In this document: positions 38,028 through 45,056 of the stretch, piece after piece | Numbering within the stretch: position 1 is the stretch's first letter | Layout: the number at the start of each line of letters is the position of its first letter | Origin: Mycobacteriaceae bacterium | Lineage (GTDB): Bacteria > Actinomycetota > Actinomycetes > Mycobacteriales > Mycobacteriaceae | NCBI GenBank assembly: GCA_028726465.1 | Contig: JAQYQB010000022.1 | Span: 1-45,056, forward strand | Direction of reading: 5' to 3' | Length of the DNA: 45,056 nucleotides | Made by a program: the position numbers and the translations under genes | Notes under the pieces: model-generated | Database searches by the model: none | The model's input: only the letters and a program-made list of their open reading frames with translations | What the model was told of the DNA's origin: nothing

Positions 38028-39067
38028 GGTGTGCCTCCAGGGGAAAGCAGCTGCGGGGTGCCGGCTATTCGCTCCAACGCCCGCACCCGCACCGAGGCGG
38101 CCCGCGGGTTCTCCGCGATCTCCGCCTGCGAGGCTTTCTCTGCCCCGCGGGTGATCACCCGGTAGTCCGGTTCGGTCCCCGGCAGGTCCATCGGCAGCCC
38201 CTCCGGGGTCGACGACGTCGACTGCTCCTTGAAGTACTGCTTGACCAGGCGGTCCTCCAGGGACTGGTAGCTCATAAAGACCGCGCGGCCGCCGACGCGC
38301 AGCGCCGCGGTGATGACCGGCAGGACCTGCTCAATGGCCTCGAGCTCTCGGTTGACTTCCACGCGCAGTGCCTGGAAGGTGCGCTTGGCCGGGTGGCCGC
38401 CCGTGCGCCGGGTCGCCGCCGGGATGGTGGCGTAGAGCAGGTCGACGAGCCGCGCCGAGTCACGGAAGGGTTCTTTTTCCCGCTCGCGCACGACGGCGCT
38501 GGCAATCTTGCCGGCGAAGCGCTCGTCACCGTAGGTCTTGAGGATGCGCGCCAGGTTGCCGTGGTCGTAGGTATTGAGCACGTCCGCGGCGGTTATCCCC
38601 TGGCTAGGATCCATCCGCATGTCCAGCGGCGCGTTCTGGCTGTAGGCGAAGCCGCGCTCGGCCTGGTCCAGCTGCATGGAAGAAACTCCCAGGTCGAACA
38701 ACGCGCCCGCGATGCCGCCCTCCCGCGCCTTGTCCAAAACCGCGTGCTCGGTGGCCGGTCGGGCGATCGTGCTGCCGACCTCGTCGAAGCGCGCCTGCAC
38801 GCCCACGAAACGGTCGCCGAACCGGGCCAGGCGCTCGCGGGCCGCAGCCAACGATGCCCCATCCCGGTCCACGCCGATTACCGACACCTCCGGGAAAGTC
38901 TCCAGGAAGTATTCCGTGTGGCCACCCGCCCCCAGCGTGCCGTCCACCAGGACGGCCCCGGCCGGGGCCTTCGCTTCGGCCTTTTCCACCGCGGGCGCCA
39001 AAAGCTCAGCCATGCGTTCACGCATCACGGGCACGTGGCCGTGATTGTTCTGTTCAGTCGAGCCCAT
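38024..39067 (-). CDS. rsmH: 16S rRNA m4C1402 methyltransferase RsmH (MraW)
   Basis: A 347-aa SAM-dependent methyltransferase that modifies C1402 of 16S rRNA in the ribosomal P site. The SAM loop is [12 protein letters not shown], and the family motifs [19 protein letters not shown] and MSYQSLEDR are present. GGAAAGGGGG precedes the ATG. A 173-bp gap separates it from mraZ; it contains a short CGGAC/GTCCG hairpin and TATACG as a possible -10 for a second promoter. Confidence 0.96.
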   Translation of the reverse strand: MGSTEQNNHGHVPVMRERMAELLAPAVEKAEAKAPAGAVLVDGTLGAGGHTEYFLETFPEVSVIGVDRDGASLAAARERLARFGDRFVGVQARFDEVGSTIARPATEHAVLDKAREGGIAGALFDLGVSSMQLDQAERGFAYSQNAPLDMRMDPSQGITAADVLNTYDHGNLARILKTYGDERFAGKIASAVVREREKEPFRDSARLVDLLYATIPAATRRTGGHPAKRTFQALRVEVNRELEAIEQVLPVITAALRVGGRAVFMSYQSLEDRLVKQYFKEQSTSSTPEGLPMDLPGTEPDYRVITRGAEKASQAEIAENPRAASVRVRALERIAGTPQLLSPGGTP

Positions 39068-39240
39068 GGTGCCCCCTTTCCGTAAACGAAGTTGCTTGGA
39101 GTTGGCCGCGGTGGTTGTCGGGAAAAATTAAGTGCGTATAGGGCCCTGCCCGAAATGGGTTCTGATGTCGGGGAAGTACACCAGCTACTCCACTTCGGAC
39201 AGAGTCCGTACACGCACTCTGTTGAGTTGTGAACTGCCTT

Positions 39241-39675
39241 CTACAGCAAGCCGGACAGGACATCGTCCGCGTCCGCCGCCGAGTAGGCGTCTTCAGTTTG
39301 CTCTTGGTACTCAGCCCACGCGGCTGCGTCCCAAATCTCGAGAAAATCCACCGACCCGACAACCACGCACTCTTTGGAAAGGTTGGCGTATTCGCGGTGT
39401 CCAGCGGACAACGTAATACGGCCATGCCCATCCGGGCGTTGCTCATCGGCGCTCGCTGCCAAGTTACGGATGAACGCGCGGGCGGTTGGGTTCGTCCGGG
39501 ACACGGCCGCTGCTTTTCGAGCTCGTTCCGCAAACTCCTCGCGCGGGTAAACCGCTAGTGAGTGGTCCTGTCCCTTGGTCACCATCAGTCCGCCAGCTAG
39601 CTCATCCCGAAACTTAGCCGGAAGCGTTAGGCGTCCTTTGTCATCAAGCTTCGGAGTGTAGGTTCCGAGAAACAT
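39241..39675 (-). CDS. mraZ: Transcriptional regulator MraZ
   Basis: A 144-aa DNA-binding protein with two SpoVT/AbrB-like domains ([26 protein letters not shown] and the [16 protein letters not shown] region). MraZ binds repeated TGGG-type boxes upstream of its own gene and adjusts dcw transcription. ATG 39675 was chosen because the family begins [11 protein letters not shown] and AAGGTGG lies at good spacing. The frame extends upstream without support. Its boxes are in the leader directly upstream. Confidence 0.95.
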   Translation of the reverse strand: MFLGTYTPKLDDKGRLTLPAKFRDELAGGLMVTKGQDHSLAVYPREEFAERARKAAAVSRTNPTARAFIRNLAASADEQRPDGHGRITLSAGHREYANLSKECVVVGSVDFLEIWDAAAWAEYQEQTEDAYSAADADDVLSGLL

Positions 39676-39752
39676 CCCGGCGTCCACCTTCCTTGGCTCG
39701 ATAACTCCGACATTTCTCCACGGTCTCAAAGTTCCACTTCTCCACCGCTGCG

Positions 39753-39812
39753 CCCCACTTTACCCCACTTTCCCCCACTTTCAACACCCACCGCGCCCCA
39801 CCCTTCGCCCAC
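39753..39812 (-). promoter_or_regulatory. MraZ box array (GTGGG repeats)
   Basis: On minus there are six GTGGG units. Three have an exact 10-bp period (plus-strand CCCCAC at 39753, 39763 and 39773); three more follow at 39787, 39796 and 39808. MraZ of other bacteria, including C. glutamicum, binds direct TGGG-type repeats with about 10-bp spacing. The array lies just downstream of a candidate -10 (TATATG, 39824-39819), as expected for autorepression. Confidence 0.75.
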
Positions 39813-39818
39813 TTTCCA

Positions 39819-39826
39819 CATATATG
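39819..39826 (-). promoter_or_regulatory. Candidate mraZ promoter -10 region (CATATATG)
   Basis: A palindromic CATATATG next to the GTGGG array. The -35 is poor (TTTTTA at 16 bp). Confidence 0.4.
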
Positions 39827-40037
39827 CTGGTCAGAGGCCATAAAAATAGTGGGGAGAAATCCCCAGCCGCGGCGTTTTTTAGGCCTCATACGCCACTTGA
39901 GTACCTCCTTTAGCACAGGATTCTTTAGTACCACTAGAAACGCGGCTCCACGTTGGGGCCCGTTAGCTGGCCCAATGACACGCCTTCCACCCCGTCCGCC
40001 TAGCCGCCGCTAGGCTCCCCTCCCCTCGCCGGGCACC

Positions 40038-40076
40038 GTGGGGACAAACGTGGGGGAAAGTGGGGAATTGTGTGGA
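40038..40076 (+). repeat. Second GTGGG array, opposite orientation
   Basis: GTGG units begin at 40038, 40050, 40060 and 40072 on plus. The 16-base core GTGGGGGAAAGTGGGG (40050-40065) is identical to the minus-strand sequence at 39778-39763 in the mraZ array, about 290 bp away. The remaining stretch 39830-40037, within the gene-free region 39730-40151, shows no other clear feature apart from the strong Shine-Dalgarno noted separately. Confidence 0.6.
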
Positions 40077-40087
40077 GGCACAGGAAA

Positions 40088-40113
40088 AGCCCCCGGGATC
40101 TCTCCCAGGGGCT
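40088..40113 (-). terminator. Intrinsic terminator of the DUF3040 gene
   Basis: AGCCCC/GGGGCT and GGGA/TCCC pair around a four-base loop, and the minus strand continues TTTTCC. It lies about 40 bp after the stop. Confidence 0.75.
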
Positions 40114-40151
40114 GAAAAGCTAGGCCGCTTCGACCAGCTCTCTAGTTACCG

Positions 40152-40559
40152 TTAGTTGCCCTCGAAACGACGGCGGAAGTTCTCTTCCAGCTTGTTACCC
40201 ATCGAGCTGCCACCGGAGTGCGACGCCCCCGCGCGGCCCCGGCCGGAGCCCGACTTCTTCTTGCCCGACTTCGAGCCGGTGGACCCGCCACCGCGGAGCA
40301 TCCAGATGCCCGCGCTGAACATGACGAGGAAGCCCAGGATCGACAGAACCACGAACCACAGGCTGTTCTGCGCCAGGGCCACGCCGCCCACCAGCATGAC
40401 CAGCCCGACGACCACGAGCGCCACGCCGCGCAGGGTCACGGCCCCGCTCGGGGAACCGGCTGAGGCCTGGGCTACAGAGGCACCAAACTTGGGGTCCTCA
40501 GCCAACAGCTGCTGCTCGAGCTCCCGTAGCGCGCGCTGTTCCTGCTCCGAAAGAGACAC
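40152..40559 (-). CDS. DUF3040 domain membrane protein
   Basis: A 135-aa protein of the actinobacterial DUF3040 family. The N-terminal motif MSLSEQEQRALRELEQQL is characteristic, with two membrane helices (about 43-63 and 68-90) and a Gly/Ser/Lys-rich basic tail. Function is unknown. In many actinobacteria it lies just upstream of mraZ, as here. The GTG start is preceded by GGAGGT at a short spacing. Confidence 0.88.
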   Translation of the reverse strand: MSLSEQEQRALRELEQQLLAEDPKFGASVAQASAGSPSGAVTLRGVALVVVGLVMLVGGVALAQNSLWFVVLSILGFLVMFSAGIWMLRGGGSTGSKSGKKKSGSGRGRAGASHSGGSSMGNKLEENFRRRFEGN

Positions 40560-40730
40560 TGTACCTCCAATAAACCTCAGGGATCGCTGCCTTAAAACGG
40601 CCCTTCACGACGGCCTTTCACTGTGTTCAACGCGAGCGCCAAACAATTAGTTCCCGCCGGCTCAATTCCTCCCCCATTCTAACGTAAAGACAACGCCCAA
40701 CTTAAGCCCCTAGAGCCCTAAGGGGTAGCC

Positions 40731-41174
40731 CTAGGCGGCGAAATCGGATTCCACCGCGGCCGCGTGGGTGGCCGCCATGAAGCGCGCGGCCAAGCCCATC
40801 AGCTCGAACACGGTCTCCGCGTCCACCGTGTCCTCCAGCCCCAGGGACACCCGAGAGCGCAGCTTCGAATACCGGCCAAACTCCTGCGCCCACTCCTTGC
40901 CCTCTACACTCACGAGCGCCAGCTGCTCCCAGGCGCTCGACGGCTTGCGCTTGCGGCGCGCCACCACCGAGACCGCGATCCGCGCGCCGGCCGTACGCAA
41001 ACCCGCCTGGTAAGCGACCTCGAGGGCCTCCTCCAGACGCCCGTCGGCCGCGTATTCCCGCGCCTGCTCGATTAGCATCCGCGCCTGGCGCAGGAAATGC
41101 TGCTGCTTTGCCACGCCGCTGGTCCGGGACGCGCGCTTAGTTGCCTGTGTAGTTGCCGAGATTACGTGTGCCAT
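40731..41174 (-). CDS. SAV_6107-type HEPN domain protein
   Basis: A 147-aa, mostly helical protein matching the actinobacterial SAV_6107 HEPN group that lies near the dcw cluster. The helix pair with LIEQAREYAADGRLEEALEVAYQAGLRTAGARIA is typical. HEPN domains include RNases and RNA-binding proteins, but the RxxxxH catalytic motif of toxin RNases is not evident, so activity is doubtful. GAAGGTGAAC lies before the ATG. A short CCCCT/AGGGG hairpin (40707-40725) after the stop may be a weak terminator. Confidence 0.75.
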   Translation of the reverse strand: MAHVISATTQATKRASRTSGVAKQQHFLRQARMLIEQAREYAADGRLEEALEVAYQAGLRTAGARIAVSVVARRKRKPSSAWEQLALVSVEGKEWAQEFGRYSKLRSRVSLGLEDTVDAETVFELMGLAARFMAATHAAAVESDFAA

Positions 41175-41402
41175 TTCCGTTCACCTTCCCTCCGCAGCCG
41201 CCGCTTACGGGAGCCCTGTCGTTGTTGTCTTTTACTCTAGGAACGCCTCCGACTTACACGTTTAAAAATAGCTCGTTTGTTCGATTAACGCAAGCCCCTA
41301 GCCAGCACTGAAACCTTCTTTTCGAACACTCGTCAACTATCTCGAACACCTTTAATTAGGCTAATTGACCCGCCGCGGGGCCAAACATGTTTCGATAGAT
41401 TC

Positions 41403-41996
41403 GTGAACATCGCCATCCGTCGCCTTAGCCCGCAAGAGTTCTCCCTCCTCGCGCCCCAACTCGTCGAGATCTATATCGAGGCGATGGACTACAACGACTC
41501 CCTACGCGTAAGCCGCACCCAGGCCTGGCGCCGGGAGATTTCCCACCCGGGCTTCAGCGCGGTGATAGCAACTGCCGACAGCGGCATCGTCGGCCTGGCC
41601 TACGGCTTCCTCGGCTCGCCGGATACCTGGTGGGACCGGCAGCTGCGCCGCGGTTTCTACGAAAAGGGCGGGCCTACCGAGCAGCAGTGGGCGCTCCTGC
41701 GCAGCTATTTCGAGCTGGCCGAGGTGCACGTGCGCCCCGGCATGCAAAACCACGGCATCGGGCGCCGGCTGATTACGGAACTGCTCTGGAACGTGCCCGC
41801 CGACTACGTCGCGCTATCGACGCCGGAGGTGCCCCAGGAGGGAAATTCCGCCTTCGGCCTCTACCGGTCGCTGGGCTTTCGGGACGCGTTGCGCCATCAC
41901 CGCTACCCCGGCGACTCCCGGCCGTTTGCGCTCCTCTACGCCCCACTACCGCTGCCGGCGGTTGCGCAACCCGGGACCAGCACCCGGGACCGGTAA
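41403..41996 (+). CDS. GNAT-family N-acetyltransferase
   Basis: A 197-aa acetyltransferase-fold protein. The acetyl-CoA loop is VRPGMQNHGIGRRLI (about residues 113-127), matching the Q/R-x-x-G-x-G/A motif. The C-terminal region has the usual FGLYRSLGFRDA. The substrate is unknown. The GTG start has no visible ribosome site; the TAGATT just before it is too close to be its -10, so the start is uncertain. The stop codon TAA is also the first half of the candidate -10 of the next gene. It is divergent from the HEPN gene with a 228-bp gap that contains two TCGAACAC repeats. Confidence 0.82.
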   Translation: MNIAIRRLSPQEFSLLAPQLVEIYIEAMDYNDSLRVSRTQAWRREISHPGFSAVIATADSGIVGLAYGFLGSPDTWWDRQLRRGFYEKGGPTEQQWALLRSYFELAEVHVRPGMQNHGIGRRLITELLWNVPADYVALSTPEVPQEGNSAFGLYRSLGFRDALRHHRYPGDSRPFALLYAPLPLPAVAQPGTSTRDR

Positions 41997-41999
41997 GAT
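41994..41999 (+). promoter_or_regulatory. Leaderless promoter -10 of the prenyl synthase gene (TAAGAT)
   Basis: TAAGAT lies 8 nt before the GTG of the next gene and overlaps the TAA stop of the GNAT gene. No ribosome site is visible, which fits a leaderless mRNA. Confidence 0.55.
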
Positions 42000-42007
42000 A
42001 CCTAGGC

Positions 42008-43099
42008 GTGACCGCAGACAATATTCCCCAGATAGAACAGATCCCCGACGCCGCCCGCGCTGCCCTCGCGGAATTCTTGGCCGAGCGCCGGCCGGCAGTC
42101 AGCTCCATCGGCGAGCCGGTGACCCGCTCCATCGCCTACCTCGAGGATTTCGTCCTTGGCGGCGGCAAGCGCATCCGCCCGCTCTACGCCTGGGCCGGTT
42201 TCATCGGCGCCGGCGGGCTGGACGGCGACGAGGATCCGCAGGCCGTCCTCCGCGCCGCCTCTTCCCTGGAGTTCATCCAGGCCTGCGCGCTCATCCACGA
42301 TGACATCATCGACGCCTCCAGCACCCGTCGCGGCAAGCCGACGGTGCACCGCGCGGTGGCGGGGCGGCATCGCCAAGCGCAGTGGCACGGCGATGCCGGC
42401 TTCTTCGGCGAGTCCGTCGCCATCCTCGTCGGCGACATGGCCCTGGCCTGGGCCGAGGACATGCTGCAGGACTCCGGCTTAAGCGCCGTCGCCCTGGCCC
42501 GTACCCGCGAGCCGTGGCGCGCCATGCGCACTGAGGTCATCGGCGGCCAGCTGCTCGACATCACCCTGGAGGCCACCGGTTCCGAGTCGGTCGAACTCGC
42601 CGATGCCGTCAACCGCTACAAGACCGCCGCCTACACCATCGAGCGTCCCCTCCACCTGGGCGCTGCCATTGCCGGCGCTTCGCCCACGCTTATCGATGCC
42701 TTCCGCGGTTACGGCCGCGACATCGGCATCGCATTCCAGCTGCGCGACGACCAGCTGGGCGTTTTCGGCGACCCTTCAGTCACCGGCAAGCCGGCCGGCG
42801 ACGACCTACGCGAGGGCAAGCGCACCGTCCTGCTGGCCACGGCCCTAGAGCGCGCCGATCAGGCCGATCCCGCCGCGGCCGCCACTCTGCGCCGCCTAGT
42901 CGGCACCACCGAAGACCCCGCCGATATCGCGACGATGTCGCAGATCATCCAGGACTCCGGCGCGGTCGAGGCCATCGAAGAGCGCATCGACGCCCTGACC
43001 GAATCCGGCCTGGGGCACCTGCACGCCGCCGGCGTGGACGAGAAGGTCACCTCCGCCCTGCACGACCTGGCCATCCGCGCCACCGCCCGGCAGAAGTAG
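42008..43099 (+). CDS. idsA: Polyprenyl (geranylgeranyl-type) diphosphate synthase
   Basis: A 363-aa trans-isoprenyl diphosphate synthase that lengthens allylic diphosphates with isopentenyl diphosphate. The first Asp-rich motif is HDDIID (Asp98, Asp99, Asp102) and GGGKRIRP is at 51-58. The second motif reads RDDQLGVFGD, a variant common in the actinobacterial IdsA group. Chain length (C15-C20) cannot be settled by eye. The order idsA-mptA is shared with Mycobacterium and C. glutamicum, so products may feed decaprenyl phosphate and lipoglycan synthesis. The GTG at 42008 is favoured by the TAAGAT element; the longer open frame from 41630 overlaps the GNAT gene. Confidence 0.9.
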   Translation: MTADNIPQIEQIPDAARAALAEFLAERRPAVSSIGEPVTRSIAYLEDFVLGGGKRIRPLYAWAGFIGAGGLDGDEDPQAVLRAASSLEFIQACALIHDDIIDASSTRRGKPTVHRAVAGRHRQAQWHGDAGFFGESVAILVGDMALAWAEDMLQDSGLSAVALARTREPWRAMRTEVIGGQLLDITLEATGSESVELADAVNRYKTAAYTIERPLHLGAAIAGASPTLIDAFRGYGRDIGIAFQLRDDQLGVFGDPSVTGKPAGDDLREGKRTVLLATALERADQADPAAAATLRRLVGTTEDPADIATMSQIIQDSGAVEAIEERIDALTESGLGHLHAAGVDEKVTSALHDLAIRATARQK

Positions 43100-43108
43100 C
43101 GCCCCGCC

Positions 43109-44599
43109 ATGGCCACGACCCCACTGACTATCCGCCTACCCCGACCGCTGAGCCTCGGGCTCGCCGGGACCATCCTGCTCGCCCTCGCGTCCTTTTCCGG
43201 CGGCGCCACCCGCAACCGCGGCGGGCTGCTGGAGGCGCTCAACCTGAGCTTCCTCGCCTACGGCCACGGCCGAAACCTCGGCATGGCGGTGTTCTGGATC
43301 GGCATCTTCTGCCTCGTCGGCGCGTGGATTCTCCTCGGCCGCGAAACCGTAGCGCCCGCCCGCAAGGGGGCGCTGGGCACCGTACGCCGGACGCTGACCT
43401 GGTGGATCGTGCCGCTGATCGTCGCCGCGCCGCTGGCCTCGCGCGACGTCTATTCCTACCTCATGCAAGGCGCCATGGTCCGCGACGGCTTCGATCCCTA
43501 TTCCGAAGGCCCGGTGGTCAACCCCGGCCCCTTCCTGCTCGAGGTCTCCCAGGACTGGCGCAACACCACCACCCCGTACGGCCCGCTGCACCTGTGGATT
43601 GGCGACGGGGTGACTTCCCTGGTCGGCGACAACGTCGCCGTGGGCATCTTCGTCTACAAGCTCATCTCGCTGGCGGGCTTCGCCGCGATTGCCTGGTCGG
43701 TCCCGCGGATCGCGCGCGAGCTCGGCGGCTCGCCCACGATGGCGCTCTGGCTCGGCGTGGCCAACCCCGTCATGCTGCTCCACCTCGTCGCCGGCATGCA
43801 CAACGAATCCGTCATGGTCGGCCTGGTCTCCGTGGGCCTGCTGCCGGCCCTGCGCCGCAAATTCCTGGCCGGGCTGGCCCTTATCGCCGCCGCCGTGGCT
43901 CTGAAGGCGACCGCGTTCATCGCGATGCCCTTCGTCGTCTGGATCATGGTCCACCACTTCGCCCCGCGCGAGTCCTCCAGTCTGGCCAAGCGCTTCGGTG
44001 TCTTCGTCGCGGCCGGCGCCGTGATGGTCGTCGAGACCGTCGCCGTCGTGGCCGTCATTACCTGGGCCTCTGGTTCCTCGTGGGGCTGGCTGTCGGAGAT
44101 TACCGGAAACGCCAAGGTCATCAACCCGCTGGCGGGCCCGACGCTGGTCACCGACGTCATCGCCCCGCTGGTGCAGATCTTCAACCCGGACATCTCCTAC
44201 AACAGCGTGCTGAGCATCATGCGTACGCTGTCGATGGTCCTCATGCTGCTCGGCCTCGTCCTCGTGTGGTGGCTGTCCCGCCGCAACATTCGCGATGCCA
44301 TCCTGGGCACCGCCGGCGCCTACCAAGTCGCCTTCATCCTCAATTCCGTGACGCTGCCGTGGTACTACGCCTCCGTCATCTCGCTGGTGGGCGTGGCGCG
44401 GCCGCCGATGTGGGTCATCAAGCTCGCCACCGGCGCCTCCGTCTTCGTGGCTGTGTCGTTTTCCAGCGACGGCAACCACCAGCTCTACAACTGGTGGTGG
44501 GTCATCGGCTCCATCGTCGTGTCCTGGCTGCTCGCCGAATGGGTCTTCCCGGCCCGCCCGCGGCGGGAGTTATCCACAGGCACCCGCGCTGAAGTGTGA
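43109..44599 (+). CDS. mptA: Alpha-1,6-mannopyranosyltransferase MptA-like
   Basis: A 496-aa polytopic GT-C glycosyltransferase. About twelve membrane helices are seen, and the catalytic loop Asp is D113 in SRDVYSYLMQG. Such enzymes use polyprenyl-phospho-mannose to extend the alpha-1,6-mannan core of lipomannan/lipoarabinomannan on the outer membrane face. The position next to idsA matches mptA in M. tuberculosis and C. glutamicum. MptB is a related alternative. The last residues (RELSTGTRAEV) are encoded by the first copy of the TTATCCACA repeat, so the C-terminus is probably lineage-specific. It begins 9 bp after idsA. Confidence 0.88.
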   Translation: MATTPLTIRLPRPLSLGLAGTILLALASFSGGATRNRGGLLEALNLSFLAYGHGRNLGMAVFWIGIFCLVGAWILLGRETVAPARKGALGTVRRTLTWWIVPLIVAAPLASRDVYSYLMQGAMVRDGFDPYSEGPVVNPGPFLLEVSQDWRNTTTPYGPLHLWIGDGVTSLVGDNVAVGIFVYKLISLAGFAAIAWSVPRIARELGGSPTMALWLGVANPVMLLHLVAGMHNESVMVGLVSVGLLPALRRKFLAGLALIAAAVALKATAFIAMPFVVWIMVHHFAPRESSSLAKRFGVFVAAGAVMVVETVAVVAVITWASGSSWGWLSEITGNAKVINPLAGPTLVTDVIAPLVQIFNPDISYNSVLSIMRTLSMVLMLLGLVLVWWLSRRNIRDAILGTAGAYQVAFILNSVTLPWYYASVISLVGVARPPMWVIKLATGASVFVAVSFSSDGNHQLYNWWWVIGSIVVSWLLAEWVFPARPRRELSTGTRAEV

Positions 44600-44696
44600 C
44601 GGGTTCAACTCCCGCGGCGCCAAAGTCGGGGTTATCCACAGGCACCCGCGTTGACGCGTCATCAAAAATGGCGTTTTTGGGCGAGTTATCCACAGG
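44569..44696 (+). repeat. Repeats containing three perfect DnaA-box 9-mers
   Basis: GTTATCCACAGGCACCCGCG occurs at 44569-44588 and 44631-44650, 62 bp apart, each followed by YTGA. A shorter GTTATCCACAGG is at 44685-44696. Each includes TTATCCACA, the consensus DnaA box, all in the same orientation. The first copy lies within the mptA 3' end. A fourth 9-mer is on minus at 1452-1444. Confidence 0.7.
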
Positions 44697-44711
44697 TTCA
44701 GGTTTTTCTGC

Positions 44712-44740
44712 TTGTCGGGGTTGACGGGCGGGCTTAGCGT
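44712..44740 (+). promoter_or_regulatory. Promoter of the downstream partial gene
   Basis: TTGTCG (44712-44717) and TAGCGT (44735-44740) are 17 bp apart; the ATG follows 7 nt later with no ribosome site, giving a leaderless start. Confidence 0.6.
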
Positions 44741-44747
44741 GTGGGTC

Positions 44748-45056
44748 ATGACAGCAACGACAGCCATGGACACTTTGAAAGCAGCGCACTCTATCTTCGC
44801 GGACGGGATCTCCTACTTGGGCCTGTGCCGCGAGTTGAGCCTGCCCGCTTTGAAGGCTGTCATGTCGGACGTTGCCGCGGCCGCCCACTACCGTGCCTGC
44901 CAGACGTTCTTCGGGCACACCACGTATACGCGCAAGCAAGCCGATGCGAGGAAAGGCGCCGCGGAATCCGGACACCACTTAGATACTTTGCTGGTGTTAG
45001 ACAACGCCTTCCGCCGGGTGCGACACAAAGGCCACGCCTGGGCCATGCTCATAGAA
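44748..45056 (+). CDS. Partial gene, probable corynebacterial DUF222/HNH-type protein
   Basis: An open frame from ATG 44748 runs without a stop to the window edge (103 codons). It begins MTATTAMDTLKAAHSIFADG and continues GISYLGLCRELSLPALKAV. This resembles the N-terminus of the repetitive corynebacterial proteins annotated as DUF222 or HNH endonuclease signature proteins. The HNH motif, expected near the C-terminus, lies outside the window. An in-frame ATG at 44766 is an alternative, but the leaderless promoter favours 44748. The family name is from memory of the N-terminus and should be held loosely. Confidence 0.6.
   Translation, partial: MTATTAMDTLKAAHSIFADGISYLGLCRELSLPALKAVMSDVAAAAHYRACQTFFGHTTYTRKQADARKGAAESGHHLDTLLVLDNAFRRVRHKGHAWAMLIE

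Larger units (their letters stand above)
39644..39889 (-). other. Possible 81-codon ORF with a perfect Shine-Dalgarno, overlapping mraZ
   Basis: On minus, AAAGGAGGT (39911-39903) fully matches the 16S rRNA anti-Shine-Dalgarno. It is followed by GTG at 6 nt (a five-codon frame, then stop) and by ATG at 39889. The ATG frame runs 81 codons, starting with a basic MRPKKRRGWG and passing through the GTGGG repeats. It stops 32 nt inside mraZ in another frame. It could be a leader peptide or an accident; amino acid content of the repeat part looks unnatural. It matters only on transcripts starting upstream of 39911. Confidence 0.2.

Noticed and set aside
39025-39213. Small minus-strand frame between mraZ and rsmH
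   Set aside because: No ribosome site, no recognisable features, and it overlaps the rsmH start.
41270-41290. Possible LexA/SOS box near GTTCGA
   Set aside because: Only one half-site fits; the other half does not match the corynebacterial SOS consensus.
41630-42007. N-terminal extension of the prenyl synthase
   Set aside because: It overlaps the GNAT gene in another frame, and a good -10 lies 8 nt before the GTG at 42008.
44666-44682. AAAAA/TTTTT inverted repeat as an mptA terminator
   Set aside because: The stem is only A-T pairs around a short loop and is too weak to call.
1-45056. CRISPR arrays, tRNA or rRNA genes, prophage or toxin-antitoxin modules
   Set aside because: Read for these and saw no regularly spaced repeats, cloverleaf genes, phage structural genes or toxin pairs; the HEPN-like gene has no adjacent antitoxin candidate.

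Overview
The window is high-GC chromosomal DNA from a mycolic-acid actinobacterium, almost certainly a Corynebacterium. The evidence is a complete corynebacterial division and cell wall (dcw) cluster running mraZ-rsmH-ftsL-ftsI-murE-murF-mraY-murD-ftsW-murG-murC-ftsQ-ftsZ-pgeF-yggS-sepF-yggT-wag31, a meso-DAP type MurE, a DivIVA/Wag31 polar growth protein, an actinobacterial ileS T-box leader, an McbR-type TAGAC-N6-GTCTA operator, an MTB12-like lipoprotein and an idsA-mptA pair. The species cannot be named from the sequence.

Layout. 1-1426: an IS3-family (IS150-like) element of lower GC than its surroundings; its left tip falls just outside the window. 1461-6322: a short MetE-like methionine synthase gene and dnaE1, both on minus. 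6388-10854: rarD (plus), then a minus block lspA-rluD-small membrane protein, then two putative lipoprotein genes facing each other. 11026-15326: asparaginase (plus), dinB (minus), and a GntR/FCD regulator overlapping an MFS transporter (plus). 15323-18760: ileS with a T-box leader (minus). 18833-39675: a small membrane protein and the whole dcw cluster, all on minus. 39676-40151: the mraZ control region with GTGGG repeats. 40152-41174: a DUF3040 protein and a HEPN-like protein (minus). 41403-44599: GNAT acetyltransferase, prenyl diphosphate synthase and MptA-like mannosyltransferase (plus). 44569-44696: repeats carrying perfect DnaA-box 9-mers. 44748-end: the start of a probable DUF222/HNH-type gene, cut by the window edge.

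How the genes work together. MurE, MurF, MurD, MurC, MraY and MurG make lipid II. FtsW and FtsI polymerise and cross-link it at the septum, guided by FtsZ, SepF, FtsQ and FtsL, while Wag31 directs polar growth. MraZ probably controls the cluster through the repeats at 39753-39812. IdsA and MptA supply prenyl diphosphates and lipoglycan mannan for the same envelope. Genes in the dcw cluster mostly abut or overlap by 1-11 nt, which suggests translational coupling. A strong terminator after sepF and a probable leaderless promoter at yggT split off the distal part.

The most useful observations are regulatory: the McbR operator, the ileS T-box, two opposed GTGGG arrays around the mraZ promoter, a recurrent leaderless start pattern (TANNNT, 7-8 nt, start codon) at six genes, and the DnaA-box repeats after mptA. 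I did not find a convincing new multi-gene system, CRISPR array, tRNA or rRNA gene.
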